64,000 nt of DNA from Actinomycetes bacterium. GTDB lineage: Bacteria > Actinomycetota > Actinomycetes > Actinomycetales > Dermatophilaceae. Positions 26,342-35,577 of this stretch are shown one piece after another. Each line of letters begins with the position of its first letter. Position 1 is the stretch's first letter. The DNA lies in NCBI GenBank assembly GCA_029778715.1, contig JAKOPT010000125.1, forward strand, positions 1-64,000, read 5' to 3'. The notes under the pieces were generated by a model. The model ran no database searches. It was not told the DNA's origin and saw only the letters and a program-made list of their open reading frames with translations. The position numbers and the translations under genes are program-made.

Positions 26342-26860
26342 ATGACCGTCCTGGAGGCCGTGCGCGGCGACATCACCACCCAGCCCCTGGACGCCATCGT
26401 CAACGCCGCCAACTCCTCCCTGCTCGGCGGGGGCGGCGTCGACGGCGCCATTCATCGCGCCGCCGGCCCGCGCCTGCTCGCCGCGTGCCGCGACCTGCGC
26501 CGGACGGCATACCCGCAGGGCCTCCCCACGGGAGCGGCGGTGGCCACACCCGGGTTCGACCTGCCGGCCCGCTGGGTGATCCATACCGTGGGTCCCAATC
26601 GGTATGCCGGGCAGACCGATCCGGCGCTGCTTGCCTCCTGCTTCCGGGAGTCGCTGCGGGTGGCCCGGGAGATCGGGGCGCGCACGGTGGCGTTCCCGGC
26701 GGTGAGCGCTGGGGTCTACGGCTGGGGCGGCGCGCAGGTGGCCGAGATCGCGGTGGCGACGGTGCGTGCCGAAACGGCCGATGACGACCCCGTGAAGTTG
26801 GTCCGTTTCGTGCTCTTCACCGACGCGCTCCGCGAGCACTTCGAGCGGTCCCTCGCCTGA
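26342..26860 (+). CDS. Macrodomain protein (O-acetyl-ADP-ribose deacetylase-like)
   Basis: 172 residues, one macrodomain. The ADP-ribose site is clear: VNAANSSLLGGGGVDGAIH and the phosphate loop SAGVYGWGG, with ATPGFDLPARWVIHTVGP between. MacroD/YmdB-type enzymes hydrolyse O-acetyl-ADP-ribose and mono-ADP-ribosylated proteins. It follows lepA by 11 bp and is likely in the same transcript; a functional link to LepA is not known to me. Confidence 0.92.
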   Translation: MTVLEAVRGDITTQPLDAIVNAANSSLLGGGGVDGAIHRAAGPRLLAACRDLRRTAYPQGLPTGAAVATPGFDLPARWVIHTVGPNRYAGQTDPALLASCFRESLRVAREIGARTVAFPAVSAGVYGWGGAQVAEIAVATVRAETADDDPVKLVRFVLFTDALREHFERSLA

Positions 26861-26918
26861 TTCTCGGGGGCTGTGTCACCGCCTCCCTTAGGATCGGCGG
26901 ATCGACCGAGGAGGTCCC

Positions 26919-27887
26919 ATGGCGTTTATCCAGGCCACCGGGCTGCGCAAGGTGTATGCCGCCAAGTCCGGCGACGTCGTCGCGCTCGATCATCTCGACC
27001 TTGAGGTCGCCGAGGGGAGTGTGCGAGGGGTTCTCGGGCCCAACGGGGCCGGGAAGACGACCGCGGTCAAGGTGTTCACCACCCTGCTCACCCCCGACGC
27101 CGGTCAGGCGTGGGTTGCGGGGATCGACGTGCGTGCCGACCCCGCCGCCGTGCGCGCCGTCATCGGCGCTTCCGGCCAGTATGCCGCGGTCGACGAGGAG
27201 TTGACCGCCCGCGAAAACCTGCTCATGGTCGGCCGGCTCTATCACCTGGGCAGCAAGCGGGCTCGCACCCGGGCCGAGGAGTTGCTGCACGCTTTCGACC
27301 TCGCCGACGCGGCCGACCGGCCGCTCAAGGGTTTCTCGGGCGGGATGCGGCGGCGGGTCGACCTCGCCGGGGCGCTCGTCATCAACCCGCGGGTCCTCTT
27401 CCTCGATGAGCCGACGACCGGTTTGGACCCGCAGGCCCGGCTCGCGCTGTGGGATGTCATCCGGGAGCGGGTCGCCGACGGCACGACCGTGCTCCTCACG
27501 ACCCAGTACCTCGAGGAGGCCGACCAACTCGCCGACCAGATCTCGGTCATCGACAAGGGCCGGGTGATCGCCGAGGGGACGGCCGACGAACTCAAGGCAT
27601 CCGTCGGCGGACAGCGGGTACAGGTCACCGTCGTAGACGAGGGTGATGTCGAGCGGGTGCGCGGTGTCCTGGCCCGGCATGGGCACGGCGAGGTGAGTGT
27701 CCAGGGGCGTGAACTCACCGTCCAGGTGGACGAGGCGACGCGCGCCCTGTCCGGCGTCCTCGCCGAGGTCACCGAGGCCGGCGTGGGCGTCCACGAGGCC
27801 GGGGTGCGTCGTCCCACCCTCGATGACGTCTTTCTCACCCTGACCGGCCATCGCGCCGAGACCGATGCCGCGGAGGCGAGCGCATGA
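26919..27887 (+). CDS. DrrA-like ABC exporter ATP-binding subunit
   Basis: 322 residues. Walker A GPNGAGKTT, signature FSGGMRRR, Walker B VLFLDEPTTGLDP, H-loop region LTTQYLEEADQLAD, then the C-terminal DrrA-type domain (residues 230-310) seen in daunorubicin-resistance-like exporters. Strong ribosome site GAGGAGG before the ATG. Overlaps the permease by ATGA, so together they make one ABC-2 transporter. Substrate unknown: drug, lipid or natural-product export. Confidence 0.93.
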   Translation: MAFIQATGLRKVYAAKSGDVVALDHLDLEVAEGSVRGVLGPNGAGKTTAVKVFTTLLTPDAGQAWVAGIDVRADPAAVRAVIGASGQYAAVDEELTARENLLMVGRLYHLGSKRARTRAEELLHAFDLADAADRPLKGFSGGMRRRVDLAGALVINPRVLFLDEPTTGLDPQARLALWDVIRERVADGTTVLLTTQYLEEADQLADQISVIDKGRVIAEGTADELKASVGGQRVQVTVVDEGDVERVRGVLARHGHGEVSVQGRELTVQVDEATRALSGVLAEVTEAGVGVHEAGVRRPTLDDVFLTLTGHRAETDAAEASA

Positions 27888-28744
27888 GACCAATGGGCAA
27901 CGCCTCGGCCAGTTCCGACCCGTCGGCCATCTTGAGACCGGTGAGCCGCTCCCCGGTCGCGTCCTGGTTCGGCGACGTTCATGCGGTGACGGCGCGCAAC
28001 CTCACCCGGCTCAAGCGCAGCCCCGAGGTCATCGCCTTTGCGCTGTTCCAGCCGATCATGTTCGTCGTCCTGTTCAGCCAGGTCTACGGCGGCGCGATCC
28101 AGGTGGCCGGCAGCAACTACACCGAGTTCCTCATGGGCGGCATCTTCGCGCAGACAGTGATCTTCGGTGCGACGATCTCCGGCTCCTACATGGCCACCGA
28201 CATCAAGGAAGGCATCATCGACCGGTTCCGCACCCTGCCCATGGCGCCGAGCGCTGTGCTGGTGGCGCGCACCCTCTCCGATCTGGTCATCAACGCCGTC
28301 TCCATGGTCGTCATGGTCGTCACCGGGCTCATCGTCGGCTGGCGGTTCAACAACGGCATCGGCAGCTTCCTGCTCGGGGTGGGGCTGCTGCTCTTCTTCG
28401 GGTGGACCTTCAGTTGGGTCATGGTGCTCATCGGGTTGGCCATTCGCACCCCGGAGACCCTCAACAATGCGGTGTTCATCGTGCTGTTCCCCTTGACGTT
28501 CATCTCGAACGCCTTTGTGCCGAGCAACACCCTGCCCACGGTGCTGCGCGTCATCGCCGAGTGGAACCCGATCTCGGCCTTGGTCCAAGCGGTGCGGACT
28601 CTCTTCGGCAATCTCGGGGCGCTGCCCACACCCGACGTGTGGCCGATGCAGCATCCGGTCGCGACCATCCTGGTCGGCTGCGCGCTCATGCTCCTGGTGT
28701 TCCCGCCGCTGGCTCTCGTCCGGTTCCGGACCAAGCAGCGCTAG
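27884..28744 (+). CDS. ABC-2 type permease, DrrB-like
   Basis: 286 residues with six hydrophobic segments starting at VIAFALFQPIMFVVLFS, including the family box RFRTLPMAPSAVLVARTLSDL before the second segment group and a C-terminal LPTVLRVIAEWNPISALVQAVR. Coupled by ATGA to the ATPase. Forms the membrane channel of the exporter. Confidence 0.92.
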   Translation: MRPMGNASASSDPSAILRPVSRSPVASWFGDVHAVTARNLTRLKRSPEVIAFALFQPIMFVVLFSQVYGGAIQVAGSNYTEFLMGGIFAQTVIFGATISGSYMATDIKEGIIDRFRTLPMAPSAVLVARTLSDLVINAVSMVVMVVTGLIVGWRFNNGIGSFLLGVGLLLFFGWTFSWVMVLIGLAIRTPETLNNAVFIVLFPLTFISNAFVPSNTLPTVLRVIAEWNPISALVQAVRTLFGNLGALPTPDVWPMQHPVATILVGCALMLLVFPPLALVRFRTKQR

Positions 28745-28750
28745 GCCGCT

Positions 28751-29308
28751 TCAGACGGGGATCACGGACTCCTCGGTGTCCGGCAGGTCGAGGTGGGGCA
28801 GCGTCGGGTGCGCGACCATGTCGTCCCAGTGATCCCAGATCGTGGCGAGCGAGGCCGGCCAGACCGGCTCGGCCAAGGCGTCGAGCCCGCGGCGCGGCAC
28901 CCAACGTTGTTCGACGATGCACGCCGCCTCGTCCTCGGTGTAGCCCCGGGGGCTGGGGTCGAAGCGGGCCACGCGCACGCCGAAAAACACCTCCTCCTGT
29001 TCGACGATGACGTCGGAATAGCCGTGGGTGACGCGCCGGAGGGCGATCGGCCCGAAGATCTCGCTGGGCGGGAGGACGAGGCCGGTCTCCTCGTCCAACT
29101 CGCGCGCGGCGGCGATGTGGTCGTCCTCACCGGGGTCAACCCCACCCCCGGGGGTCATCCACCAGTGCGGGACAGGTTCCACGCCCAGGTCACTGTCCAA
29201 GAAGAGGAGGATGTGGTGGTCCTCGTCGACGACGAGGACCCGACTGGTGCGGCGGCTGAACCGGGCACGGTCCTGTGGTCGGGGGAGCGGGTTCTGGGCG
29301 ATCGGCAT
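28751..29308 (-). CDS. NUDIX hydrolase
   Basis: 185 residues. Nudix box TPGGGVDPGEDDHIAAAREL followed by DEETGL fits GX5EX7REUXEEXGU. Preceded by RVLVVDEDHHILLFLDSD. The C-terminal RWVPRRGLDAL is common to mutT-like pyrophosphatases of unknown substrate. It lies 95 bp downstream of the 343-residue unknown gene on the same strand and converges with the exporter. Confidence 0.9.
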   Translation of the reverse strand: MPIAQNPLPRPQDRARFSRRTSRVLVVDEDHHILLFLDSDLGVEPVPHWWMTPGGGVDPGEDDHIAAARELDEETGLVLPPSEIFGPIALRRVTHGYSDVIVEQEEVFFGVRVARFDPSPRGYTEDEAACIVEQRWVPRRGLDALAEPVWPASLATIWDHWDDMVAHPTLPHLDLPDTEESVIPV

Positions 29309-29403
29309 CCAGGCAACCTACCGCGCCGTGGAGGGGACGATGCGCACGGCATACATCACCCGCTGGCCCCCGACCGGGCGGCCACCCGGATGACCGGCAG
29401 CGC

Positions 29404-30435
29404 TTACGACAGCAGGGCGGCCACTTGGGAGGATTCGTAGAAGGGCGCCAGTTGCGCCCGCACGAGTTCGTCCAGGGCGCCGGACTCGCCCAGCACGTCC
29501 AGGCCCCGGGCCCCGATGGCGGCCACATCCGCGACGAGGCCGGTCCGGTCGATGTCGAACTCCGCAAGCAACTCCGTCGGCGTATACCCCCCGAACCGGT
29601 CGAAGAAGCCGTTCACCAGCGAGGTGACGAGATCGGCGACGTGCCGGTTCGCCGCGGTGACCACCACCAGGTCGTGCAGCGCATCGGCCACCTGATCGAC
29701 GGCCGCCCGCCCCGCTGCGTCGACGGGGAGGCCACCGATGGGTTCTCGGCTCACCAGTTCCCAGACCTGGAGGACGGCCTCGCGGGTGATCGGGTCGCCC
29801 ACGGTGTCGGCGACGACCCGGTTGAGTTTGCGAACGGCATACGCCCCGCCGCGCCCCATGCTGTCCCCAAGTCGGCCCGACAACTGGCGATCGGCAGCGC
29901 CCATCATCTTCGAGGTCGCGCTCGTCCCGAAGGAGATGAGCGACCCCAGCCCCGGCACCCGGTCGGCGAACTCCTGATTGGCCGCCACGGCCTCGCCCAC
30001 GATGCGCCCCATGAATCGGGCGGCCACGGTGCCGACGAGGGGACTGTCCGTGAGCCGATCGAGCACCTGCTCAAGGCGGGGATGGAGGCTGATGAGCGCG
30101 TCGGTCAAGGCGGCGACGTGTGCGTCGTCCACGATGTCGGCAGGAGTGACCGGCTCGGCCGGCCCGGCCCGGAGGACATCGGTGACCAGGTCGCGCACCC
30201 CGGCCGCGGCGGCGCTGCCGGGCACCGCGGCCAGCCAGGAGATGACGATGTCGGCCGCCGTGGTGCGGTCGAGCACCTCCTCGAGTTCGTGCTCGCCGAG
30301 CGCGTGGAGGACGTCTTCCACCAGCGCCGACACCGTGGCGTGCCCACGCTCGCCGGTGAGTTGGTCGACTTGGTAACGCACGTGGGCTTGCAGCAGTTGC
30401 TGGGCGAGCGACGTCGCCCGCGCGGCACGAGGCAT
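29404..30435 (-). CDS. Conserved hypothetical helical protein
   Basis: 343 residues, predicted largely alpha-helical, with no signal peptide and no motif I recognise. Notable are glycine-rich SFGTSATSKMMGAADRQLSGRLGDSMGRGGAYAVRKLNRV in the middle and repeated short hydrophobic helices. ATG 30435 lies six bases from TAGGGT (minus strand, 30442-30447), so it is probably leaderless and shares the 58-bp spacer with the divergent DUF4442 gene. Confidence 0.75.
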   Translation of the reverse strand: MPRAARATSLAQQLLQAHVRYQVDQLTGERGHATVSALVEDVLHALGEHELEEVLDRTTAADIVISWLAAVPGSAAAAGVRDLVTDVLRAGPAEPVTPADIVDDAHVAALTDALISLHPRLEQVLDRLTDSPLVGTVAARFMGRIVGEAVAANQEFADRVPGLGSLISFGTSATSKMMGAADRQLSGRLGDSMGRGGAYAVRKLNRVVADTVGDPITREAVLQVWELVSREPIGGLPVDAAGRAAVDQVADALHDLVVVTAANRHVADLVTSLVNGFFDRFGGYTPTELLAEFDIDRTGLVADVAAIGARGLDVLGESGALDELVRAQLAPFYESSQVAALLS

Positions 30436-30493
30436 GACTCGACCCTACGCGACCCAAACGAGACACCAACCTACCGGCGAGTAACATCGGAGG

Positions 30494-30961
30494 GTGACCT
30501 CGACGTACGCCCTCTACCGCAAGTTGACCGGTATGCCGCTCGGCCGGCGGCTCTTCTCCCTCGCCTACGCGCGCAAGGCCCCCTACTTCCGGACGGTGCG
30601 CCCCTTCGTGCGCGAGATGCGCCCGAACCACGCGGCGGTCGTCGTCCGCAGTCGCAAGGCGGTGCACAACCATATCGGCACCGTCCACGCGATCGCCGTG
30701 TGCAATGGCCTCGAAGCGGCGATGGGTCTGCTCGCCGAGGCGACCGTGCCCGATCATCGGCGCTGGCTGCCCAAGGGGCTCGACGTGCGCTACCTCGACA
30801 AGTCGACGACCGACCTGCTCTGCACCGCCGACACCGAGCCGGAGGATTGGGCCGACGACCGCAGTGAGGTGCGGGTGCGAGTGCGGGCGCTGCGCACCGA
30901 CGGGGTGGTCGTCGTCGAGGGAGTCATCCCGCTGCATGTGAGCGACAAGAAGGCGCGCTGA
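30494..30961 (+). CDS. DUF4442 hotdog-fold protein (PaaI-thioesterase-like)
   Basis: 155 residues with the DUF4442 pattern: REMRPNHAAVVVRSRKAVHNHIGTVHAIAVCNGLEAAMGLL, then a strand-rich second half. Hotdog proteins of this group resemble acyl-CoA thioesterases; activity unproven. Leaderless: TAACAT at 30482-30487 six bases before GTG 30494. Confidence 0.8.
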   Translation: MTSTYALYRKLTGMPLGRRLFSLAYARKAPYFRTVRPFVREMRPNHAAVVVRSRKAVHNHIGTVHAIAVCNGLEAAMGLLAEATVPDHRRWLPKGLDVRYLDKSTTDLLCTADTEPEDWADDRSEVRVRVRALRTDGVVVVEGVIPLHVSDKKAR

Positions 30962-31013
30962 GGCACTGCGCAGGGCAGGGGCGGGCGGCATCGTCCCTCG
31001 GGGGAGCGCAGGC

Positions 31014-31790
31014 TCAGGCGGTCAGCCGTCGACGGAGGTCGTCGATATCGGCGGCGCTCCACCCGTGGGCGCGCAACCAGCCCACGGTGCCGCCGTGTTC
31101 GTCGGCGAGCGCGGTGAGGAACGCCGACATCGCCTCGGGGCGGGGCGCCTCGTCGGCGACCGAGCGGCCGGCGAGCGTTGCGGCATACCCGGGAAACGTC
31201 ATGAGGCGCTCGATGATGGCCTCGATGCGTTCGGCGGACAGCGCGTAGTCGGTGACGATCTCCTCGTGGGGGACCTCGGCGACGTCGAGGGCCATGGCGA
31301 CGACGGTGCCGGTGCGATCCTTGCCCGCCGCGCAGTGCACGAAGGTGGCCCCGCTCCCGGAGGCGAGAACGCGCAGCGCCGAACTCACCGAGTCGGGGCG
31401 CCCGCGCAGATAGCTGCCGTAATGCCGGGCCCAGAAGGCGGCATCGCGCACGACGGTTTTGTTGTCCCAGGGGATGGCCAGCGCGGCCTCGGCGGCGTGG
31501 CCGCGGGCCACCGAGTCGCGGACCAAGGAATGGCGGTGCACCCGCACGCGGTCGTCGGCATCGAGCGGGCCCTCCCCGACCAGATCACGTTCGACGCCGG
31601 TGCGCAGGTCGACGACATCGCGCACCCCGAGCACGTCGACGAGGTGTTCGACCGAGGCAGCCGGGAGGTCGTGGACGCTGTCGCCGCGAAGCAGCCGCCC
31701 GGTGCGGACGTGGCGCCCGTCACGGGTGGGCAACCCGCCGAGGTCGCGGACATTGACCAAGCCCTCCACGACGATCCACCGCTGCGTCAT
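31014..31790 (-). CDS. Tyrosine/lipid phosphatase (PTPLP type)
   Basis: 258 residues. N-terminal VNVRDLGGLPTRDG and catalytic loop HCAAGKDRTG (Cys-x5-Arg with GKD insertion), the signature of the actinobacterial protein-tyrosine/phosphoinositide phosphatases such as PtpB-like enzymes. Start ATG 31790: TATCGT (minus, 31798-31803) is seven bases upstream. Target unknown. Divergent from hemW. Confidence 0.9.
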   Translation of the reverse strand: MTQRWIVVEGLVNVRDLGGLPTRDGRHVRTGRLLRGDSVHDLPAASVEHLVDVLGVRDVVDLRTGVERDLVGEGPLDADDRVRVHRHSLVRDSVARGHAAEAALAIPWDNKTVVRDAAFWARHYGSYLRGRPDSVSSALRVLASGSGATFVHCAAGKDRTGTVVAMALDVAEVPHEEIVTDYALSAERIEAIIERLMTFPGYAATLAGRSVADEAPRPEAMSAFLTALADEHGGTVGWLRAHGWSAADIDDLRRRLTA

Positions 31791-31854
31791 GGCCCACACG
31801 ATACGGGCCGCGGTGAACCGGAACGTACGGGTCGGTAATGGGAGGATGGCCGGT

Positions 31855-33093
31855 ATGCCGCGTTTGCCCGACGGGGAGCCCGCACCGCCGTCGGGAGAGT
31901 TGCCGCCGACCGCCATGGCCGGTGTGGGGCAGACCCCGCTCGCGATCTACCTCCACGTGCCGTTTTGCCGAGTGCGGTGCGGCTATTGCGACTTCAACAC
32001 CTACACCCTCGGCGAACTCGGCGACCCGCACGCGACTGCGGCCGTCGTGGCCGCCATGCAGGCCGAACTCGAACTCGCCCGCGCCGTCCTCGGGCCGCAC
32101 GCGCCGCCGGTCGACACGGTGTTCGTGGGCGGGGGCACGCCCACGATGCTTCCGGCGGCCGATCTGGTGAGCCTGCTCGACGGCATACGGGAGCGTTTCG
32201 GCCTCAGCCCCGGGGCCGAGGTGACCACCGAGGCCAACCCCGACTCGGTCGACGCCGACGCGCTGCGCACTCTCGCCGAGGGCGGGTTCACCCGGGTGTC
32301 CTTCGGGATGCAGTCGGCGGTGCCGCACGTCCTTGCGACCCTCGACCGGACGCATGACCCGGCCAACGTCGCGCGCGCGGTCGCGGCGGCCCGAGCGGCC
32401 GGGCTGGCGGTCAGCCTCGACCTCATCTACGGCACGCCGGGGGAGTCGCTCGCCGATTGGCGGGCCTCGCTGGCCGCGGCGCTGGCGCTGGCACCCGATC
32501 ACGTGTCGGCCTACGCGCTCACGGTCGAGGAGGGGACCCGGCTGGCCGCCGCGGTCCGCCGGGGCGAGGTGCCCGCTCCCGATCCCGACGACGAGGCGGA
32601 GAAGTATGCCGCGGCCGACGAGGCGCTCTCCGGCGCCGGGTTCGGGTGGTACGAGATCAGCAACTGGGCTCGCACGCCGGCCGACCGCTGCCGCCACAAC
32701 CTCCACTACTGGGGCGGTGCGAACTGGTGGGGGATCGGCCCGGGTGCCCACTCCCATGTCGGCGGGGTCCGGTGGTGGAACGTCAAACACCCGCGGACGT
32801 ATGCCGCGCGCCTGGCTTCCGGAGTGTCGCCGGCGGCCGGTCGTGAGGTGCTCACCGCCGAGCAGCGCGAGGACGAGCGGGTGCTCCTGGGGGTCCGGCT
32901 TGCCGACGGGTTGCCGGTCGCCGGGTTGGGTCCGGCGGGCCGGGGGAGCGTGCCGGGTCTGGTCGCTGACGGGCTGGTCGACGGGTATGCCGCGGTGCGC
33001 GAGCGGCGGATCGTGCTCACCCGCCGCGGCCGGCTCCTTGCCGACCTTGTCGTGCGTCACCTCCTGGGCCTGGAAGCGGGCGCGAACACGTAG
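31855..33093 (+). CDS. hemW: Radical SAM heme chaperone HemW
   Basis: 412 residues. Radical SAM CX3CX2C at C38, C42, C45 (PFCRVRCGYCDF), FVGGGTPTMLP, then GMQSAVPHVLATLDRTHD and WYEISNWARTPADRCRHNLHYW, typical of HemW rather than the oxidative HemN. Handles heme transfer. ATG 31855, with GGGAGGA eight bases upstream, is preferred; ATG 31846 is possible. The chosen start codon is inside a GTATGCCG octamer. Three more octamers occur (32604, 32799, 32985), two as Tyr-Ala with TAT. Stop TAG doubles as the start of the next gene's -10. Confidence 0.92.
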   Translation: MPRLPDGEPAPPSGELPPTAMAGVGQTPLAIYLHVPFCRVRCGYCDFNTYTLGELGDPHATAAVVAAMQAELELARAVLGPHAPPVDTVFVGGGTPTMLPAADLVSLLDGIRERFGLSPGAEVTTEANPDSVDADALRTLAEGGFTRVSFGMQSAVPHVLATLDRTHDPANVARAVAAARAAGLAVSLDLIYGTPGESLADWRASLAAALALAPDHVSAYALTVEEGTRLAAAVRRGEVPAPDPDDEAEKYAAADEALSGAGFGWYEISNWARTPADRCRHNLHYWGGANWWGIGPGAHSHVGGVRWWNVKHPRTYAARLASGVSPAAGREVLTAEQREDERVLLGVRLADGLPVAGLGPAGRGSVPGLVADGLVDGYAAVRERRIVLTRRGRLLADLVVRHLLGLEAGANT

Positions 33094-33103
33094 GGTCGAG
33101 CCC

Positions 33104-33856
33104 ATGTCGCGTCTTACCAACCGCACCGCCATCGTCACCGGAGCCAGCCGCGGGATCGGCCTGGCCATCGCTCAACGGCTCGTCGCCGAGGGAGCGCGCG
33201 TCGTCATCACGGCCCGCAAACCCGAGACCCTGGAGGCCGCCGCCGCCGAGATCGGCGGACCGGACCAGGTGCGCTGGGTCGCCGGGTCGGCCGACGACCC
33301 CGCCCACCAGGACGAGGTGATCGCCACGGCGACGGAGGCGTTCGGCCCGGTGACGCTCATGGTCAACAACACCGGCATCAACCCGGTCTTCGGCCCCCTG
33401 ATGAACCTCGACATGGTCGCGGCCCGCAAGATCGTCGAGACGAACTGCCTGGCTGCCCTCTCCTGGGTGCAGAAGTTGTATGCCGATGGGCTGGCCGAGC
33501 GCGGCGGCTCGATCGTCAACGTCGCCTCGGTGGCCGGCATCCGCCCCGCGCCGGGGATCGCGTTCTACGGGGCGAGCAAGGCGATGCTCGTTCACCTCAC
33601 CGAGGAGTTGGCCGTCGAGTTGGGGCCGACGGTGCGGGTCAACGCGGTCGCCCCGGCGGTGGTGAAGACGCGGTTCGCGGTGGCGCTCTACGAGGGGCGT
33701 GAGGAAGCCGCGGCAGCGCCGTACCCGATGAAGCGGCTCGGGGTGCCCGAGGACATCGCCGGCGCGGTCGCCTTCTTGCTCAGCGACGACGCCGCCTGGG
33801 TGACCGGACAGACCGTGGTCGTCGACGGTGGCCTGCTCCTCAAGGGCGGTTTGTAG
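33104..33856 (+). CDS. Short-chain dehydrogenase/reductase
   Basis: 250 residues, classical SDR. TGASRGIG at 12-19 for NAD(P), NNTG(I) at about 90, active-site Ser in VNVASVAG, Y155 and K159 in YGASK, and C-terminal VDGGLLL. Annotated in many genomes as 3-oxoacyl-ACP reductase, but substrate cannot be assigned. TAGGGT at 33091-33096 (overlapping the hemW stop) is seven bases before ATG, so it can be expressed leaderless apart from hemW. Confidence 0.9.
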   Translation: MSRLTNRTAIVTGASRGIGLAIAQRLVAEGARVVITARKPETLEAAAAEIGGPDQVRWVAGSADDPAHQDEVIATATEAFGPVTLMVNNTGINPVFGPLMNLDMVAARKIVETNCLAALSWVQKLYADGLAERGGSIVNVASVAGIRPAPGIAFYGASKAMLVHLTEELAVELGPTVRVNAVAPAVVKTRFAVALYEGREEAAAAPYPMKRLGVPEDIAGAVAFLLSDDAAWVTGQTVVVDGGLLLKGGL

Positions 33857-33882
33857 GCCGGCGTCGGCCGGTTGCGGCTTTG

Positions 33883-33912
33883 GCGTGCCCCCGCCGCGTG
33901 GCGGGGGCACGC
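33883..33912. terminator. Bidirectional hairpin terminator
   Basis: Perfect 13-bp stem, GCGTGCCCCCGCC (33883-33895) with GGCGGGGGCACGC (33900-33912), four-base loop, in the spacer between the convergent SDR and DUF4870 genes. Confidence 0.8.
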
Positions 33913-33948
33913 TGTGCTTGGCGGGGCACGCCGTGCTGCGTTGTTGGG

Positions 33949-34320
33949 CTACTTGACGAACGCGGGCACGAGCGGCGGGGTCCACCATTCGCCGTTCATG
34001 GCCTTCACCGCGCCGACGATGTGAATGACGATGCCCGCGACGTAGATGACCGGGTAGGTGATGAACCCGACCAGGACGAACATGAGGATGCCGCTGACGA
34101 TGAGCCCGAGGCCCACGGCGATCTGGGTGTTGAGGGCGTTGGTGACGTGCGTGGTGACGAAGGGTCCGCGGTCGCGGTAGAGCAAGTAGAAGATCAGGGC
34201 GACGAGGAACCCGAGGAGGCCGCCGCTGACGAAGGTGGCTGCGGCGGTGATGCCGTGGGCGAGTGCGCCCATCTGCTTCTCGGACTCGGGGGCGAGGGGT
34301 GCGGCCGGGGTGGCGGTCAT
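33949..34320 (-). CDS. DUF4870 small membrane protein
   Basis: 123 residues with three hydrophobic segments (TFVSGGLLGFLVALIFYLL, TQIAVGLGLIVSGILMFVL, YPVIYVAGIVIHIVGAV) and the DUF4870 features AHGITAA near the start and VKAMNGEWW at the end. ATG 34320 follows AAAGGAAG. Function unknown. Confidence 0.85.
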   Translation of the reverse strand: MTATPAAPLAPESEKQMGALAHGITAAATFVSGGLLGFLVALIFYLLYRDRGPFVTTHVTNALNTQIAVGLGLIVSGILMFVLVGFITYPVIYVAGIVIHIVGAVKAMNGEWWTPPLVPAFVK

Positions 34321-34562
34321 GGTCTTCCTTTTCGTGCGGTGTCTGCTGCTATCGAACCAAACTGAGCGGGCTTGGCGAACCCGTGCGGGCACGAACCGGG
34401 GGCCGACCGGGGTCGGCTCAGGGCTTCCCCGGAGACGAAGTCACCCAAATGGGCGTTTCGACCGCCCACGCATGGCGTCGCGTCGCGTCTCACTCACGCA
34501 GGTCGCTCGGATCCAGCGTCGCGGCATCCGCGTCGGAACAATGCCAGCCGCGGGGGAACGCC

Positions 34563-35441
34563 TCAGGCACCGGGGGCGGTGACGAAGTCGATCAACTCCT
34601 CGACCCGACCCAACAGGGATGGCTCCAGATCGGCATACGTCCGGACCGTCGCGAGGATCCGTTTCCACCCCTGCGCCACATCGGCCTGAGAGGCGCAGGG
34701 CCAGCCGAGTTCGCGCAAGATGCCGTGCTTCCAGGACTGGCCGCGGGGGATCGAGGGCCACGCATCCCATCCCAACCGTTCCGGGCGCACCGACTGCCAC
34801 ACGTCGACGTACGGATGGCCGACGATGAGGACCTGTGCGGCATACGGCTGCCGGCGCGCGGCAGCGGCGACCACCGCCGACTCCTTCGACCCCGGCACGA
34901 GATGGTCGACGAGCACCCCCATCCGGCGCCCCGGCCCCGGCCCGAAGTCCGAGATCGCACCCTCCAGATCGTCGACGCCGTCGAGCATCTCGACGACGAC
35001 GCCCTCGATCCGCAGGTCGTCCCCCCAGACCTTCTCGACCAACTCGGCGTCGTGGCGGCCTTCGACGAAGATCCGCGACCCGCTCGCCACCCGGGCCCGC
35101 GCCCCGGCGACCGCCCGCGACCCAGACGCTGTCCGGGCCGCCGCGGCCCGCTTGGCGCCCAACCGGGCTCGTTCCGCGACCTCGGGTGGGGTCAACACCA
35201 CGGGCGCGCCGTCGACGAGGAACCCCGGCCCCAACGGGAACCCCCGCACCCGGCCGCGCCGGTCCTCCAGGTGGACCACCTGCATCCCGCCGGCCTTCTC
35301 GACCCGCACCACGGCCCCGACCCACCCGTTCTGCGCATCCTCGACGACGAGCCCCAACTCGGCGGCCATCGGCAGCGAGCGCCCCCGAGGTGGCCGCCGC
35401 CAATCACCGGCAAGGACATCGGAGCCATAGCGATCGGTCAC
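34563..35441 (-). CDS. DUF3097 family protein
   Basis: 292 residues: MTDRYGSDVLAGDWRRPPRGR at the start, then GSRIFVEGRHDAELVEKVWGDDLR and VEMLDGVDDLEGAI, a Toprim-like acidic pattern (E, then DxD-like), and VLIVGHPYVDVWQSVRPERLG. DUF3097 is near-universal in actinobacteria and often found by hrcA. Function unknown; Toprim resemblance is my reading. GTG 35441 is eight bases from TACCGT, part of an octamer (35453-35460), so leaderless and divergent from hrcA. Confidence 0.85.
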   Translation of the reverse strand: MTDRYGSDVLAGDWRRPPRGRSLPMAAELGLVVEDAQNGWVGAVVRVEKAGGMQVVHLEDRRGRVRGFPLGPGFLVDGAPVVLTPPEVAERARLGAKRAAAARTASGSRAVAGARARVASGSRIFVEGRHDAELVEKVWGDDLRIEGVVVEMLDGVDDLEGAISDFGPGPGRRMGVLVDHLVPGSKESAVVAAAARRQPYAAQVLIVGHPYVDVWQSVRPERLGWDAWPSIPRGQSWKHGILRELGWPCASQADVAQGWKRILATVRTYADLEPSLLGRVEELIDFVTAPGA

Positions 35442-35508
35442 GGGAGGTTACGGTATGCCGCCTGCCATGGCCCGCAGGTGAGCGCCACGCCAGCCCGGCG
35501 CGTTAGGA

Positions 35509-35535
35509 TTGGCACTCGGCATCCGAGAGTGCCAA
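35509..35535 (+). promoter_or_regulatory. CIRCE operator for HrcA
   Basis: TTGGCACTC, nine-base spacer, GAGTGCCAA: a perfect 9-9-9 CIRCE inverted repeat. It overlaps the -10 hexamer TAGGAT (35504-35509), so bound HrcA would block transcription of hrcA-dnaJ. Confidence 0.95.
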
Positions 35536-35577
35536 CACCCCGACACCGAGGCGACCACGAACCGCAGGGAGGTGACC

